From the NCBI GenBank assembly GCA_026874595.1, contig CM049317.1, positions 18,133,382 through 18,197,381 of the forward strand: 64,000 nucleotides of DNA, written 5' to 3'. Position numbers and translations under genes: made by a program. This document shows, piece by piece, positions 23,912 through 35,354 of this stretch; position 1 is the first letter of the stretch; the number at the start of each line of letters is the position of its first letter. This DNA comes from Sipunculus nudus. Lineage: Eukaryota; Annelida; Sipuncula; Golfingiida; Sipunculidae. The notes under the pieces are model-generated. The model saw only the letters and a program-made list of their open reading frames with translations. It was not told where the DNA came from and searched no databases.

Positions 23912-26900
23912 GTACCAAATATCTGCATAAATTCAGTCATGATTTAGTGTAATTCTAATTTCGAAAAAAAAAATCGATAATCTGTGTCCACTAATCCAAA
24001 CACCAAAAGTTAGATCCTATAGAATGTAATGCTTTTTTCCGTTGTCTCCTAAATTTATTGATTTTTTTTTAGATAGAGAACGGGGTACATTTCGTTATTG
24101 TAATGCTCTTAATGAATTATTAAAATTTGATTTAATTTATTTTTTATATTTAAGTATATTCCTGTCTTAAAGCTTCAGTCCATAGGCAAATCAAGGTATT
24201 GATGCTTGAACTTTTCTGATATTTAAATTATATGTTACTACAGAGTGCAGATGCAGAAAGATTTCGAACTTTCTATTTTATGAATGGCAGTTTTCTTATA
24301 TTTCCTTTAGCACAAACAGCTGCAGACTTTGTCAGTTATTTTTACATCACTTTATTTTCATAATTTATATGTAGGCGCACAAGCTTATATACCGAGTTAA
24401 AATTCTGAAAATAATACATCATATTGTTCAAGAAACAATAATTGTACTAAATTAGAAAAGTTGAAAGTTTGAAATATTTTTTTCGAAATATGTGGCAGAA
24501 AAATGTTTGTATGGTAAAATTAATAACACTGTTTTATCCTCAGTTTTCAGCTTCACTATATGTTTCTCTGTCATTTCGTCGGAACATTACACGGTCATGA
24601 CAGGGACGTTGGCCGGATTTATTCGAGGACAGATGGCTCCTTCGCGTATACAGTGTTCCTTTCTCTGCTCCAAGGACCCGCAGTGCACTGGGTTTATGTA
24701 CACAGATGGAACATGTCATCTTGCGGCATTTCCGGACCCGGGTGGGAGACTTTTTCCTCATCTTTATATCATGGACGTGCCGGTAAGATTATCCTTCTTA
24801 ATAAATAATTTTCCATGTCTTTTAATTATATATCTGTTTATCTTTGTAAAATAATATGTAAAGTGCTGTAAACTTATGTTTCTTGATTTTAGGAACGAAT
24901 TATTTTGATTTAGTTGAGTCATAATAGTGTTTTAATGTAGACGTAGACACATGATCAATCTTTCTAGTACAGACAACAGACTTTTCCAATCACACAACCA
25001 TCCCTTGTTGGCGACAACGAACACTTATAATGTTCGGGCTTGTGATGGTAACAACACTGATGATATCAGTTGTATCAGAATCATTACAGTCAGACTTCTA
25101 TCCTGTCCTGAACGTTGGGTTCCTCTCTCAAGTACACTATGATATTTGTTTTGTTTCAAACGCTGGCTTGCTGTACCTAAACAAAGCCGCTTTTCGCGTG
25201 CACGTGTCCAAAGTTGTTCTAGGAATTTCTCATGTAGTTCTATGTCATTTTTGTGTGTTTATTTTTTTTTCAAAAGACACTCCCTACCAGGCGATTACGT
25301 TCTATGAACACTGTAATAAGCTTGTATCTATCACACATACACCTATTTTTTTTACGATGTTTGGTAATCTTTGATTTGATTTCCTGATACTTTTTGTTCA
25401 ATAATATATTTTCAAATTATATAGATCGATTTTTTTACTTAAATTTTCAGCATGGTTATTATTACTCAAAAAAAATATGGTAACACTAGGAAAGAAAAAG
25501 CTGTATATAATATTGATTTGGTACGAAGAAGGTACATCATTTGTTAAAAAGGTTAAATATAAACAAAGGAAGAAAAACAAGTGTAACTTCTTTGTGGAAC
25601 TGTAATTTGAGTGAAGACAAAGTCAATGGAACCTAAGTCAAAATTGGCAAGGTCATTCGTGCCATCTCTACCTCTACGGCCATCTCTACCTCTACGGCCA
25701 CCACGGCCTCAATGGCTCCCAACATTCGCAGGGGACGTACGATCCCAAAATTCGTGCGTCCAGTTAGGATAAGGCTTTAGTCATTTTCATATGATATTAG
25801 TGAGTCTACGATCAGCCGACTGGCTGTCAGAGTTCCGTGACATCCTTCAGCGAGGAACTAAATTTAAGCGCTATGAGGATAAAATTATTTCTGTCATTTC
25901 TGACTACGTTGTTTCAGTTTGGGTTGTGAGTTCCTGTTTATTCTTTTGTGTTAAATCAAGATTCGTAGCCTAATTTTAAAATAATGGGTTGTTTACTACA
26001 ATATGAATGCAGCAGGTTGAAATACCTCTGCGACGTATTCCTCCACTTGGCTTGTATCACGACTCCGATTAGGCTTATCGGCCGAATTAATATAAGAGCC
26101 TACTCAGTCGTGAAATCACGGTAACGGACAATGCTACCTAAAGCCTGTTCTCCTTAAGAGATTTCAGGCGACATTACTTTGCAAAAAAGTTCTAACAATG
26201 CAATCGTGTGTACACTAGTTTTTCATTTTTCTCATTAAAACCTAGATTGTTACCAATTAAGCTTGACAAATAATTTCTCCCTCTGTGAGCTCTAAAAGAA
26301 GTAAATTATTAGAAAGGCACATACATGATATCATTTTGATCTCTTTTCTATCTGCACGCCCGATGTCGTGATTTCTAACTTAGATTGCTTTCATTACAGA
26401 AGTGCAATATGATGAATTAAACTCAATAACAAACTGCAATGCCTCCCCGACAAATATTACAAAAAATTACTTATATGCAAGTAATTCGTTCAAGAAGCAC
26501 CCCGATGTTAATATAAGTGAGAATAAGATATCTGCATCCTATTTGTTTTCAAACCTTCGCCATGTTGGGGATGCTCTATGGAAACTCTAGGCCAAAGGTT
26601 GCAGGAGTTATATTCCGCCGAGTGAATAATAATATCCTATCATGAACTATCGCAATCAATGTGGTATTTTGCCATATTTGAATTATATGTATCGTACGAA
26701 TTTAGTGCAAGGTCAAAAGGAATTCACTCGGAAACGGCGAAATTGCTCCTGCATTCTTTGGCCTTTAATTATTTGCACTGCCTCCTTTGTATAAAATATT
26801 CTAGATAAACATACGGACAGGGGTACTGTTACATACAACATTAGTACATGTTACCTGTTGAGGAGAATCGCCAAAATTATCAAATTTTGCGCAAGTAAGG

Positions 26901-29363
26901 TGATAAACTGTTTATATTGCCAAAGCACGATACCTTGTATTGATTGCTCGGCATTGCTCTGTCCATGATCATTGATTGAATGAATATGTGATTAAGGACA
27001 CATAAGTTCCTGTAAGGTCATTATTCTTACATTAATACATTTTGATTCGTTTAAGATTTGTGAGCACGGGACACTTACCGGTACAAAAGGGAATTTCAGC
27101 TGTACGTGTGACGCCGGATACACGGGCTCGGAGTGTGACGTAGGTAAGTACCACTTTGTGCGATAATGTAGAGTTAAACTACGTGCACGTGCCACGAAAA
27201 CTCAAACGAAAACTCCATACCTCCCCCCCCCCCCCCCCCCCCCCCCGCCCAATCCAAAGACCCTTCCATCAGAGGTCGTTTTTACTCAAAATCGAACTGT
27301 CTTGTCTCAACCGTTAAACTTTAAATAAACATTTGATACATTTCAATCAAACAGAATCTGTTTTCAGTTCACATGTGTAATATTACTTATTGTGTTATGT
27401 CCTTACCACAAATACACCTTTTTTTTTTTTTTTTTTGCAATTTGCCTTGAAACAATTCTGATCCACAGTATTGGAATTGACCACATTACGTTTTTCCCTC
27501 TTCAAGACATTTATACGTTTATGGGCCGCAAAATCAAAAATCAATAAACTGTTACAAGCGGCGTCTTGACCTTGAACCTTGATGCATGCCCGTAAAAGGC
27601 CTCTTTACCCGGGGCTGCCACCTTTGTGCCACCTTTGAGCGACCAAAAATGACCAGGACGCTCAATGATCGCTTAACCCCAGAAAATCCTGTTTCTGTGT
27701 AACTGCTCCATAACTGTTTCAGCGATACTTGTGCCTCCCTTGAACCTCTCAAAATGCAGCACTAGGGCATTTTCATGCCTGCCTTCCCTCTACTTCCCAT
27801 GTGTCACCAGCGCGACCACTCTGCCTTCATTCAACAACCATGACAATGCTTCTGCCTCCCTTCTGCCGCCTTTCAGCCACCTTTGAGCAACCACATCCTC
27901 GGCGACCTTTGTGCGATTGTTTTGAACATGTTCAAAAACTCACGGCGACCATGGCGATGTCTGAAACTCCTGTGTACTACCTTTAAACGACTAAGGCAAC
28001 CATTCTGCCTTCTTTGAGCCTCCTACGGCGACCTGGTACATTTTTTGGTCGCACAAGGGGGGCACAAAGGTCGCTATTCTGTGTAAAGGCCCCTTATGTA
28101 AAACCTTGATGCATGCCTGTTGATATCGTGACATATTGTTCAAAATCATGATAACAAATCCTCAATGCATTACCGTTGATATGGTGAATAATGTTCAAAA
28201 TCATAATAAAATCATTGATGCATAACGTTGATATCTTAAAATATGTCCTAAATCATGATCAGAATCATTGATGCATTACCGTTGATATCGTGGAAAAATT
28301 GTCAAAAATCATGATCGAAACCTTAATGGATGACCTTTGATCTTGTGAAGGATATCCAAAATCATTATACAATCATTGATGACCAACAGTGATATCTTGA
28401 AAAATGTCCAAAAACATTATAAAAAGCTTGACGCATGACCGTTGATATCGTGAAGAATTGTCCAAAATTGTAATTAAACCGTTGATGCATGCCATTGATA
28501 TCCTGAGAACCTGTATAAAATCATGATTAAAACAACTGCATTTGATATATTTCTTGTATTTCAGTGATCTTTAATTTTTCCTTTCTACCGGAACAGGCGA
28601 CCATCTGTAACCTCTGGTTTCATTTAAGACAATTTTTTCAACATCATCTTTTACAATAAAACTTAATACAAATAACCTTTCTATAAAATAAATTACAATT
28701 TAGCTTTCTTTCTGAATTATTATTTTAACATTAAGAAGAATATGCATTACCAACTCCCATTGTATAACTACAAGAACTGTGTCATACTTTCACCTTGGGC
28801 AGTCCTTTAAGATCATGGTTTCATTTTCAGATTAAAGCTGGACTATATACTTTCTGGCTCTACAACATTGCCATAAGAATGAAAATGGGCATGATTTTTC
28901 ATGAGTTTTACAAATTAGAGCAAGCATTTTGATCAAAATCAGGATATTAAAAGGTGTTTCTTTTACAGTTTTCTGTGAGAGTCGATAATGGCAGTGAATC
29001 TTATTTTGTGACTGGTCGACCTACGCCACAAAATGCTTTGATTTCCTGTTATTGTTTACGACTGTAAAAAATGTTTAAAAAAAGTTGTTTTTTTTTTAAA
29101 GGAACTTTATTTTTTAATGTTAAAACTTACGTTCAGATTCACAAGCAACATTTTATTTGTTCAATGTCATATTTAGAGATGGTTTTTGCATTTGTTGCTT
29201 TATTTTTTCATATTACTCATTTTGTTTCTCTATTAATTTTACAGATATAGACGAATGTATCAGCAACCCTTGTCAAAATGGCGGCACCTGCAACGACAGT
29301 GTAAACGGCTACAGCTGTACATGCAGAATAGACTATGAAGGCAAGCACTGTCAACACGAATAA
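23886..29363 (+). CDS. Secreted PAN/apple-like, EGF-EGF protein (four exons, about 154 aa)
   Basis: Predicted CDS: 23886-23911, 24551-24782, 27056-27143, 29245-29363 (465 nt, intron phases 2, 0, 1). The start was chosen because the 26-nt first exon has the same length, phase and GTAC-type donor as the paralogue at 61026-63420. The protein has a signal peptide spanning exons 1-2 (MEFFNLGCT joined to [10 protein letters not shown]). Next is a PAN/apple-like module with four Cys (CSFLC, PQCTGF, GTCHL). A short EGF-like module follows with only four Cys ([17 protein letters not shown]). The last module is a calcium-binding EGF ([20 protein letters not shown]). Families with these modules are extracellular and mediate protein or carbohydrate contacts. 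The ligand is unknown. Introns are 639, 2273 and 2101 bp. The first donor is weak, and transcript evidence is lacking. Confidence 0.75.
24551..24782 (+). CDS. PAN-EGF gene 1, exon 2 (PAN/apple-like module)
   Basis: The acceptor is TTTTCAG and the donor CCG|GTAAGA, phase 2 to phase 0, 232 nt. It encodes the rest of the signal peptide and the PAN/apple-like module, with conserved [18 protein letters not shown] and a C-terminal LYIMDVP. The aligned paralogue exon reads [18 protein letters not shown] and LYITKRIP. Confidence 0.8.
26020..26110 (+). repeat. Interspersed repeat R4, copy 1
   Basis: The blocks TTGGCTTGTATCAC and TTAGGCTTA.CGG recur at 62025-62095 in the same plus-strand orientation, that is, antisense to the second PAN-EGF gene. 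The shared block is therefore a dispersed repeat and not an ancestral intron segment. Confidence 0.5.
26589..26764. mobile_element. Short MITE with terminal inverted repeats
   Basis: The left end AGGCCAAAGGTTGCAGGAG pairs with the reverse complement of the right end, AGGCCAAAGAATGCAGGAG, and GAGTGAAT follows on both arms. Total length is 176 bp. A related left end is seen at about 33157-33205 (GGTTGCGGGAG..GAGTGAATAATAAT). Confidence 0.7.
27056..27143 (+). CDS. PAN-EGF gene 1, exon 3 (four-cysteine EGF-like module)
   Basis: The acceptor is GATTCGTTTAAG and the donor GTAG|GTAAGT, phase 0 to phase 1, 88 nt, exactly the length of the paralogue exon. It encodes [12 protein letters not shown], then [14 protein letters not shown]. 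The usual EGF Cys1 is absent and the Cys3 position is Leu. Confidence 0.8.
27223..27246. repeat. C-homopolymer
   Basis: A 24-base C run within intron 3 of the PAN-EGF gene. Confidence 0.9.
27591..28101. mobile_element. MITE-like insertion flanked by a 16-bp direct repeat
   Basis: The identical 16-mer AACCTTGATGCATGCC lies on both sides (27575-27590 and 28102-28117). The ends are imperfect inverted repeats: AAAGGCCTCTTTACC on the left and, reverse-complemented, GGGGCCTTTACAC on the right, each followed by CACCTTTGTGCC or GACCTTTGTGCC. An 18-bp perfect palindrome (TTTTGAACATGTTCAAAA) lies inside near 27920. It sits in intron 3. Confidence 0.6.
28102..28540. repeat. Minisatellite, about 8 units of about 54 bp
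   Basis: Units run CATTGATGCATTACCGTTG then ATATCGTG, then TTGTCCAAAATCATGAT, with moderate divergence. It lies in intron 3, directly right of the inserted element. Confidence 0.85.
28545..29240. other. Rest of intron 3, nothing recognised
   Basis: AT-rich sequence ending in the pyrimidine-rich acceptor before 29245. Confidence 0.5.
29245..29363 (+). CDS. PAN-EGF gene 1, exon 4 (calcium-binding EGF, stop)
   Basis: The acceptor is TTAATTTTACAG and the stop TAA. It encodes [16 protein letters not shown], then [11 protein letters not shown], ending KHCQHE. All six EGF cysteines are present. The DxDE start and the C-x-D-x4-Y-x-C-x-C pattern match calcium-binding EGF modules with an Asp/Asn hydroxylation site. 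Confidence 0.9.
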
Positions 29364-30152
29364 TTATAAATAGGATCGCCAAGGCAAAACAATATTTCTG
29401 AGCGGGATTCGAACACTGATCGCTAAAGCAGTGAGCACGGGTTGTTTACTCAATTTTTACATTTGTGAAAGATAAACATTTTTCCATATACAACTGGAAA
29501 TATGATAGGAGACGCCTATATCTGTTTTAATGAGGAGGTATACATAGTATACGTAAAATATTGACTGAGCATCTCTGTTTGTCTGTTGCAAATTGTAAGC
29601 TCTATCTGTTGAATTAGACTGATGGACTTATAAGAATAATGTAGATATATACAGTTTTTTTGTTTAGGTTGCTTATAATAATCCAGTGGTGATATCTATA
29701 GATATTTCACTGTTAATCCCCAGATGCATATTAAGATTTGATAAAAATAGGAGTGATCACACAGTAATGTAGCCTTGAGCATAAAACGAGCGGCTTGTCA
29801 CTTCGTAGAAGGAATGGTTCTTGGTAATATGTTCATAATTTAATTTGTTTCAAAAACGACAAGTCTATGTCCGCTTGGTGCCATGCGCTGATAATTGAAC
29901 GCGGAATCCCGGAAACCTTCAAGTGTAGATATTGAATCTTCAGAAAAACATGTTCTGAAAATTAAAAAAAAAAAGATTTGACACTTCCCTTGACTTTCCT
30001 ATATCACGCTGGGATCGAAACATTCACCCTTCGTATCAGTTGTCTTCTTAACAAGGTTACAGTCTACAGCGCCTTTATGTGTATCGACCTTTAGTATATC
30101 CCCCACTATCCGTGTACTTTAAATTTACATAACAAAACAATTGTTCAATAAA
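29364..30152 (+). other. Presumed 3' UTR of PAN-EGF gene 1
   Basis: The first clear AATAAA after the stop is at 30147-30152, giving a possible 3' UTR of about 0.8 kb. A tRNA-like fragment (29399-29440) lies inside. The true end is not determinable here. Confidence 0.3.
29399..29440 (-). repeat. tRNA-like SINE fragment
   Basis: The reverse complement holds GTGTTCGAATCCC, a box B-like motif, with the preceding arm, but no clear box A. It is a fragment about 36 bases after the stop codon of the PAN-EGF gene. Confidence 0.5.
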
Positions 30153-30154
30153 AT

Positions 30155-31510
30155 ATATTTTGAGCTGTCTGCTTTTTAGACAGTCCTTATTATTATTTTC
30201 CAACGGTAGCAAGGTTTCGTGGGACCGTCTCACGATTCTCTTAGCAGGTTGTAGCTACACTATGTGCCGCTTGATCATGGTCGGTATTGATAGCGCCACA
30301 GGGTACTCCATAGAGTGTTTACCCTAAGGATCGTTTGGCTGGTCTATCCAAAGACGTTTTTGCACACATTCCTTGTGTCGCATGAAGATACCAAGTAACC
30401 CCTACATATTATTACAAATAGTTGGACTCAATTGGGACCAAAATCACTGCTGAATGACAAGTACGTCAGAACGTATGGATAATAACTGTGAAGAAAATGT
30501 GTTATAACTTAATCTACACTTTTTTGGTATCTTCCGGTTGTAACATAAAAAATTGAACCCCTACAGAATGAACAGACGCACATATACACAAAATATTGAG
30601 AAGCATTAAATATAACATTAATGGAATAACTTTCTCTTATGCAAGAAGCGCTAGAATTACATGTAAAAGCTTCAAGCAGATCCGTAAGTCAAACTCTTAG
30701 TATAGTACACCGTAGCCTCGGCCAAGCCGTTCTAAACGTTACTGATACTAAACCAGTGTCAACCAGCAATACGCCTCTGCGGTTTGAATAATTGTTGAAG
30801 TCCCAGTAACACCTGAGCCTGGATGACCTACGACCGAAACAGAAAAGCGTTAATTATCCCATGTATCCGAATGGCGTAGTGTTTTTTGCACCGTCGTAAG
30901 GAGATATGTAAAAAACTAATCAATCTTATATACATACTATGGCATTTTGCATAGCATCAAAATGTTATTTGGCAAAATCCGTGTATATACCCGTAATTGA
31001 AAAAAAAATATAACCTGGACATTCTCTGAACCATGTATTAAAATGAAACAAACGAATTTAACTTCTGTTAAACAAGAGAAACGTTCGGGCTGCGTTATCA
31101 ACGGCAAAATACAAGATGACGGTGACAACAACTTTGTTTAATTATTGTTGATTAATATGTTGTGCTACCAGTTGATTGTGCAGTCGCTGATGAACATACA
31201 TGAAAATAGCATAGAAAAGTGAAAGATGCAGAAAATAATGTTTTTATGATACTTAAGCGTCAGTTAAGAATTTATATTATTTAAAATTAAGATATAAATA
31301 TATTACTAATTATTTATTTATTAAAATTGAGTGTGACAAAATTTTTATTAGAATTTTTTAGCAAACTGATTTAAGTTTTATATCTAAATTTAAATAAGAT
31401 TTGTTTCATGCTCATCAACAGATGATGTTTGCACTTAAATTTATTTAATTAGCAGTGTATAAAGCCTTAATTGTGTTTTTCTGTATATATACCTTGAATC
31501 TGCAATAAAC
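30155..31510. other. Spacer, nothing recognised
   Basis: AT-rich sequence without gene-like features. Confidence 0.45.
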
Positions 31511-31514
31511 CATT

Positions 31515-31700
31515 ATTATTATAATAATTATTATTATTATTATTATTACCTCCGACAAGAAGGTTATGTTTTTGCAGTGGTTTGGTTAACGAATTTTGAC
31601 AAAAGAAATCAGGTAGCTCGGCAAAGATATAAGGAACAATTGATTAAATTTTGGGGATGATCCGGATCATAATCTGGATCAAGGAATTCCTAAATAAGAA
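31515..31700 (+). repeat. Dispersed repeat with (ATT)n head
   Basis: An ATT tract is followed by CCTCCGACAAGAAGGTTATG, then GGATGATCCGGATCA. This resembles the 3' or 5' parts of dispersed elements common in marine invertebrates. A related layout ((ATT)n then CCCGCTTCCGCGGAACGGG) is at 42090. Confidence 0.45.
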
Positions 31701-31709
31701 AACAGTTGC

Positions 31710-32580
31710 ATTTCTGAAATTTGTCATATTGCGGATGTCTGCGCGCTTTGACAGGTTTTCTAGTTATAATGATTCATATGGTCATTATTATTTTTATAAT
31801 TATTATTAGGATGAGTCTTTCACATAAACAACGCAGGACCACCAATGACCAGTGTGACTTTTTTGCGATTAGTCCTTCGACCACCGTAACACCAACTAGG
31901 TCAATCTTGTGACTAGTTATATGTGGTCACGTGATAATCCCGTGACTGTAGTGAGATGACCTTTAGGACCAATCTCTGTTCGTGGAGTCATATTGCTAGT
32001 TATGTCTAGGTAAGCCCATCGTAAGACGGTATATCACACGATGACCTGCCAAAGATGTCTTGTTTTATAAGAGTCTTGCAATTTTACCTTTCGATAGAAG
32101 GTTTACGGAGTCAAATTTTCGCATTTATTTATTTGACTACGAATCTGCCTTAAATTTGCCCTCTTAGGCCTTTTTGAGAAGAAAGAAACTATCAGATCTG
32201 CCCAGGCTGGAGATTAACCGCAAATGCTATACATTTGAATATCTTCCATTTACATGCAAAGCTACGAGTATGAAATGCAAAGAAGCTCAGACATTATTTC
32301 TGTTGCTTGAATTATTTCACAGTAATACTTTATAAATTCGGTAAGTAATATATAGATATTCACCATGTTATAAAATATATCACACGAGCTATGGTAATCT
32401 GGAGTCTGTATTACGAAAAGGCAGACTTTGTACGCAATGAACGCAGATGCATTTCTCATTTCAAGTACTGTTGGTCATTCATTTAGGTTATTTGATTAAT
32501 TTAGAAAAAATAATCGCCTTCGCATTTTGAAAGTCGCATTTGAACCCAATTATGCATCACTCCTACCTTAGTAAAACTAT
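31710..32580. other. Spacer, nothing recognised
   Basis: No gene or clear repeat. Confidence 0.4.
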
Positions 32581-32585
32581 ATATG

Positions 32586-32586
32586 C

Positions 32587-32613
<27 letters not shown>
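32586..32613. repeat. (GT)n microsatellite
   Basis: GT dinucleotide tract. Confidence 0.9.
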
Positions 32614-32618
<5 letters not shown>

Positions 32619-32689
32619 AGGTAACCGCTTCATTTATTATGCCATCTTATCTAATTCTTAACCTAAGTATGTACATCTGAAGAGTTCCA

Positions 32690-32900
32690 TTTCGGTTTGG
32701 GACTAGGGGACAGGGCGGAAGCACTTACTTCCTATCATACACAATTGTATCCTAGTGCAACCAGGGCTGGTGTCTACCGCACCTGCGGGTTCTGAGTGTG
32801 TAATCAACCCCATTGCTTGGTCATAACACCGAGAAACCCCAAAAGACGCCCTCGTTTTGGAGCGACAAACGGCAGTGGGACACAGCCTTCCAGTTGACCT
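32690..32900 (+). repeat. Interspersed repeat family R1, copy 2
   Basis: It shares TTTCGGTTTGGGACTA and the CATAACACCGAGAAAC region with the copies at 3810 and 43490. Confidence 0.55.
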
Positions 32901-33542
32901 ATCCATGAACTCTATGCGACCTTAATCGCATATTTATTCAATGAATAAATATAAGCATGGGACTAAGGAGCAACAAATCAGGTGACCTTTAACATTGTAA
33001 AGCGTCAATCATCTGACAAAAACAAAATTTTGCATAATTTGACAGAGCTCTGTCAAACAGAACACGTGTAGTCTGTATATACTACCAGTACCCATGTCGT
33101 CATGTTTTCCGGGATGTTTTAATATACGAAGGAGACAGTATAAAAGTTTATAGGCTATAGGTTGCGGGAGCCATTCCTCCGACTACCGAGTGAATAATAA
33201 TGTCTTACCTGGCACATAATTCGTATGGGACAAATAATCCAATATATATTGCAACACAGTTCATATATGACTGCGATAAAGTAAACAATGGTCAGGTGAT
33301 ACCAGTTGATGACGTCAGTCAATACGACGTCATGCGCCATCGCCCTATGTGACGTCATTATTCTGTTATAATCAGCACTCGCTACCATGAGCATGGAAGT
33401 TTATAAGTGTAGCAGCGTTTTGGGGGCTCATTATAATAATAAGTTAAAAGGGTGGAGCATTTGAGCTGTGGTAGATGGGTCAATTTAGCTTGCAGGGCGC
33501 TCAGCCTGGGTGGTGGCCGACCGTTAAACTCTAACCGCCTAA

Positions 33543-33600
33543 GCTGAGATTTAAACTCGAGACCTCCCGGTTTGAGTCCTGTGCCCTACCCCTGAGTCAC
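33543..33600 (-). repeat. tRNA-derived SINE head
   Basis: The reverse complement reads GTGACTCAGGGGTAGGGC (box A-like), then ACAGGACTCAAAC, ending near a degraded box B (CGAGTTTAAATCTC). It matches the SINE head at 4031-4090. Confidence 0.6.
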
Positions 33601-33769
33601 AGAAGCAGATAATACACTATATTTACAGTAACCTCGACTTTCGGGTAGCTGCTGATGAAATAAAAGCACTAAAGTCACAAGTTACCATCGGCCACTAATA
33701 AACTTGAGCTGAGGCTGCACCTGCCCACTTCCCTGACCTGAGTTAGACCACAAGCACGGCAGCAACTCG

Positions 33770-34970
33770 ACATTTCTTGATGTTCGATTCCCTCTTGAGG
33801 CACGTGTTGTCTACTTCACCCTCAAAGACTATTAACTCTAAAAACCGCGCTAGTCTAAAAGACGCCCTGGACAGGCTGACACAAATGAAATCGAATTCCC
33901 TTAATACTGCTAGCCTGATAGTGGGTACCAATTATCGCTCCAATGGCTCATTTGACGAAACACATGAAATATAAACTGAAATATAAAATATATTAACTGT
34001 CCCGGCAACGGCTCCTTTCTTATAGGCGTATTTTACAGAAAAGGCCCTATGTAACCTCTTTGATTTAGAACAGCTGATAGATTAACCCACTCGTATGACC
34101 CAAACCTCTTTTAGTACTATTGATTTGATTTATACATCCAGCCCAAAAAATCATAAATTCTCTGGGGTGTATAAAACCTCCCTCAGTGATCACTATGCAA
34201 TATTCACTTACCTACAATCTGAATCTTTGCAAACAAAATATAAGCTACACCAGCTGACAAATCAGAGTAAAATCTTGCTTTATTGACAATGAAGCACGGG
34301 ATAATATGATGCAAAGTGACTTCATGCATAAATAAATGGCTAAAAGAGAACATTGAGACTGTCTTAATTAGTCATTTATAAACAACTTCAAAATGTAGTT
34401 AATATTAAAACCAAACAACATAAACGTAGATTTTATATAACTTAGATAGGCCATGCTGGTATGAACCAAAAAGGGATATGGAAAGTTGTGAACAACATCT
34501 TATAGAAAGCTCAGAATGGCTAAGATCAGCATGACATTGATATTGAAGAAGCAACCAAACACTTTGCTAATAATGGCCTTCAACTGTCTGAGAAATTTCC
34601 CGTGTCCAGGCAAAGTTTTGACATCCCAACATCCCCAAATAACTTTGAATTTAACTTCATAATTTCCTCACTTGTGCCACTGTTACTACCAAGCCTATAT
34701 GTTGAATGTAAAATCGATGCCCTCCGCATAGATTCCAAACTGGTGAGAACAGCCTCGTATATTTTATGCGTCAATTTAGCTACCTTATTTAATCGGTGTT
34801 TCAGGGAAGCTACTTTTCCCATTGAATTGAAATCCGCAAGAATCGCTCCAATATACATAGATAAACCCCAAAGAAAATATTTATAATCATCGACCTATTT
34901 CTGTTCTTCCAAATCTAGCAGGAATATTCGAAAAGCTTCTATATGGTCAAATTTTATAACACTAAAACCG
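33770..34970 (+). mobile_element. LINE fragment: endonuclease end and reverse transcriptase start, degenerate
   Basis: Broken frames in order give IDLIYTSSPKNHKFSGVY with SLSDHYAI (end of the endonuclease), then SKLVRTASYILC, LFNRCFREATFPIELKSARI and RPISVLPNLAGIFEKLLY. These match the start of the non-LTR reverse transcriptase, including the RPIS motif. It stops before the catalytic YADD region. Stops and frameshifts show that it is dead. CR1/jockey-like by appearance. Confidence 0.8.
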
Positions 34971-34994
34971 GCATGACATAATAACTCAATGATA

Positions 34995-35345
34995 ACAATG
35001 ATCCAACTGCTTTCTTAAAGAGGCCAGCTCACCTATAAAGCATGTTGAACTAACACGAAAAATAGCCTTTGCCCTTTAAAATGATTTGATACCTGCCAAA
35101 CCATTGCCCTGAAACCGTTTGCTAACCCCGGTTGACGAGTTTTAAAAATAGTGCACCGGGCGCGATCACCGGTGTAAACATAAACACAGCGTATACATCG
35201 CAGAGCTACAACACGTGTCATTCTGGAGATTTTCTGACTCCTTGGCCGAAAAAAATTGAAATCACGTTCCTGCTGGCTGAAAAATCACGTGTTGCGGCTC
35301 AAAATCAGACCTCCGGTCACGCGGGATTATTTGGGTAAACAATTG
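34995..35345 (+). mobile_element. Repeat family R2, copy 2 (partial)
   Basis: It shares with 44320-44640 the blocks GAACTAACACGAAAAATAG, GCGCGATCACC and ATCAGACCTCCGGTCACG in the same order and orientation. Confidence 0.65.
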
Positions 35346-35354
35346 CCCTGTATA

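Larger units (their letters stand above)
24790..27050. other. Intron 2 of PAN-EGF gene 1
   Basis: It contains an 18-bp direct duplication (ATCTCTACCTCTACGGCC, 25673-25710) inside a Thr/Ser-coding stretch, a repeat at 26020-26110 shared with 61990-62100, and a MITE at 26589-26764. An ORF at 26402-26590 follows an AG-like acceptor, but its phase does not fit the gene. Confidence 0.5.

Noticed and set aside
25030-25374. 114-aa ORF with hydrophobic stretches in intron 2
   Set aside because: Composition typical of AT-rich non-coding DNA, with no conserved motif and no equivalent in the paralogue.
26402-26590. ORF with potential N-glycosylation sites after an AG acceptor in intron 2 of PAN-EGF gene 1
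   Set aside because: The acceptor would start in phase 1 while exon 2 ends in phase 0, the paralogue has no equivalent, and its 3' end runs into a MITE.
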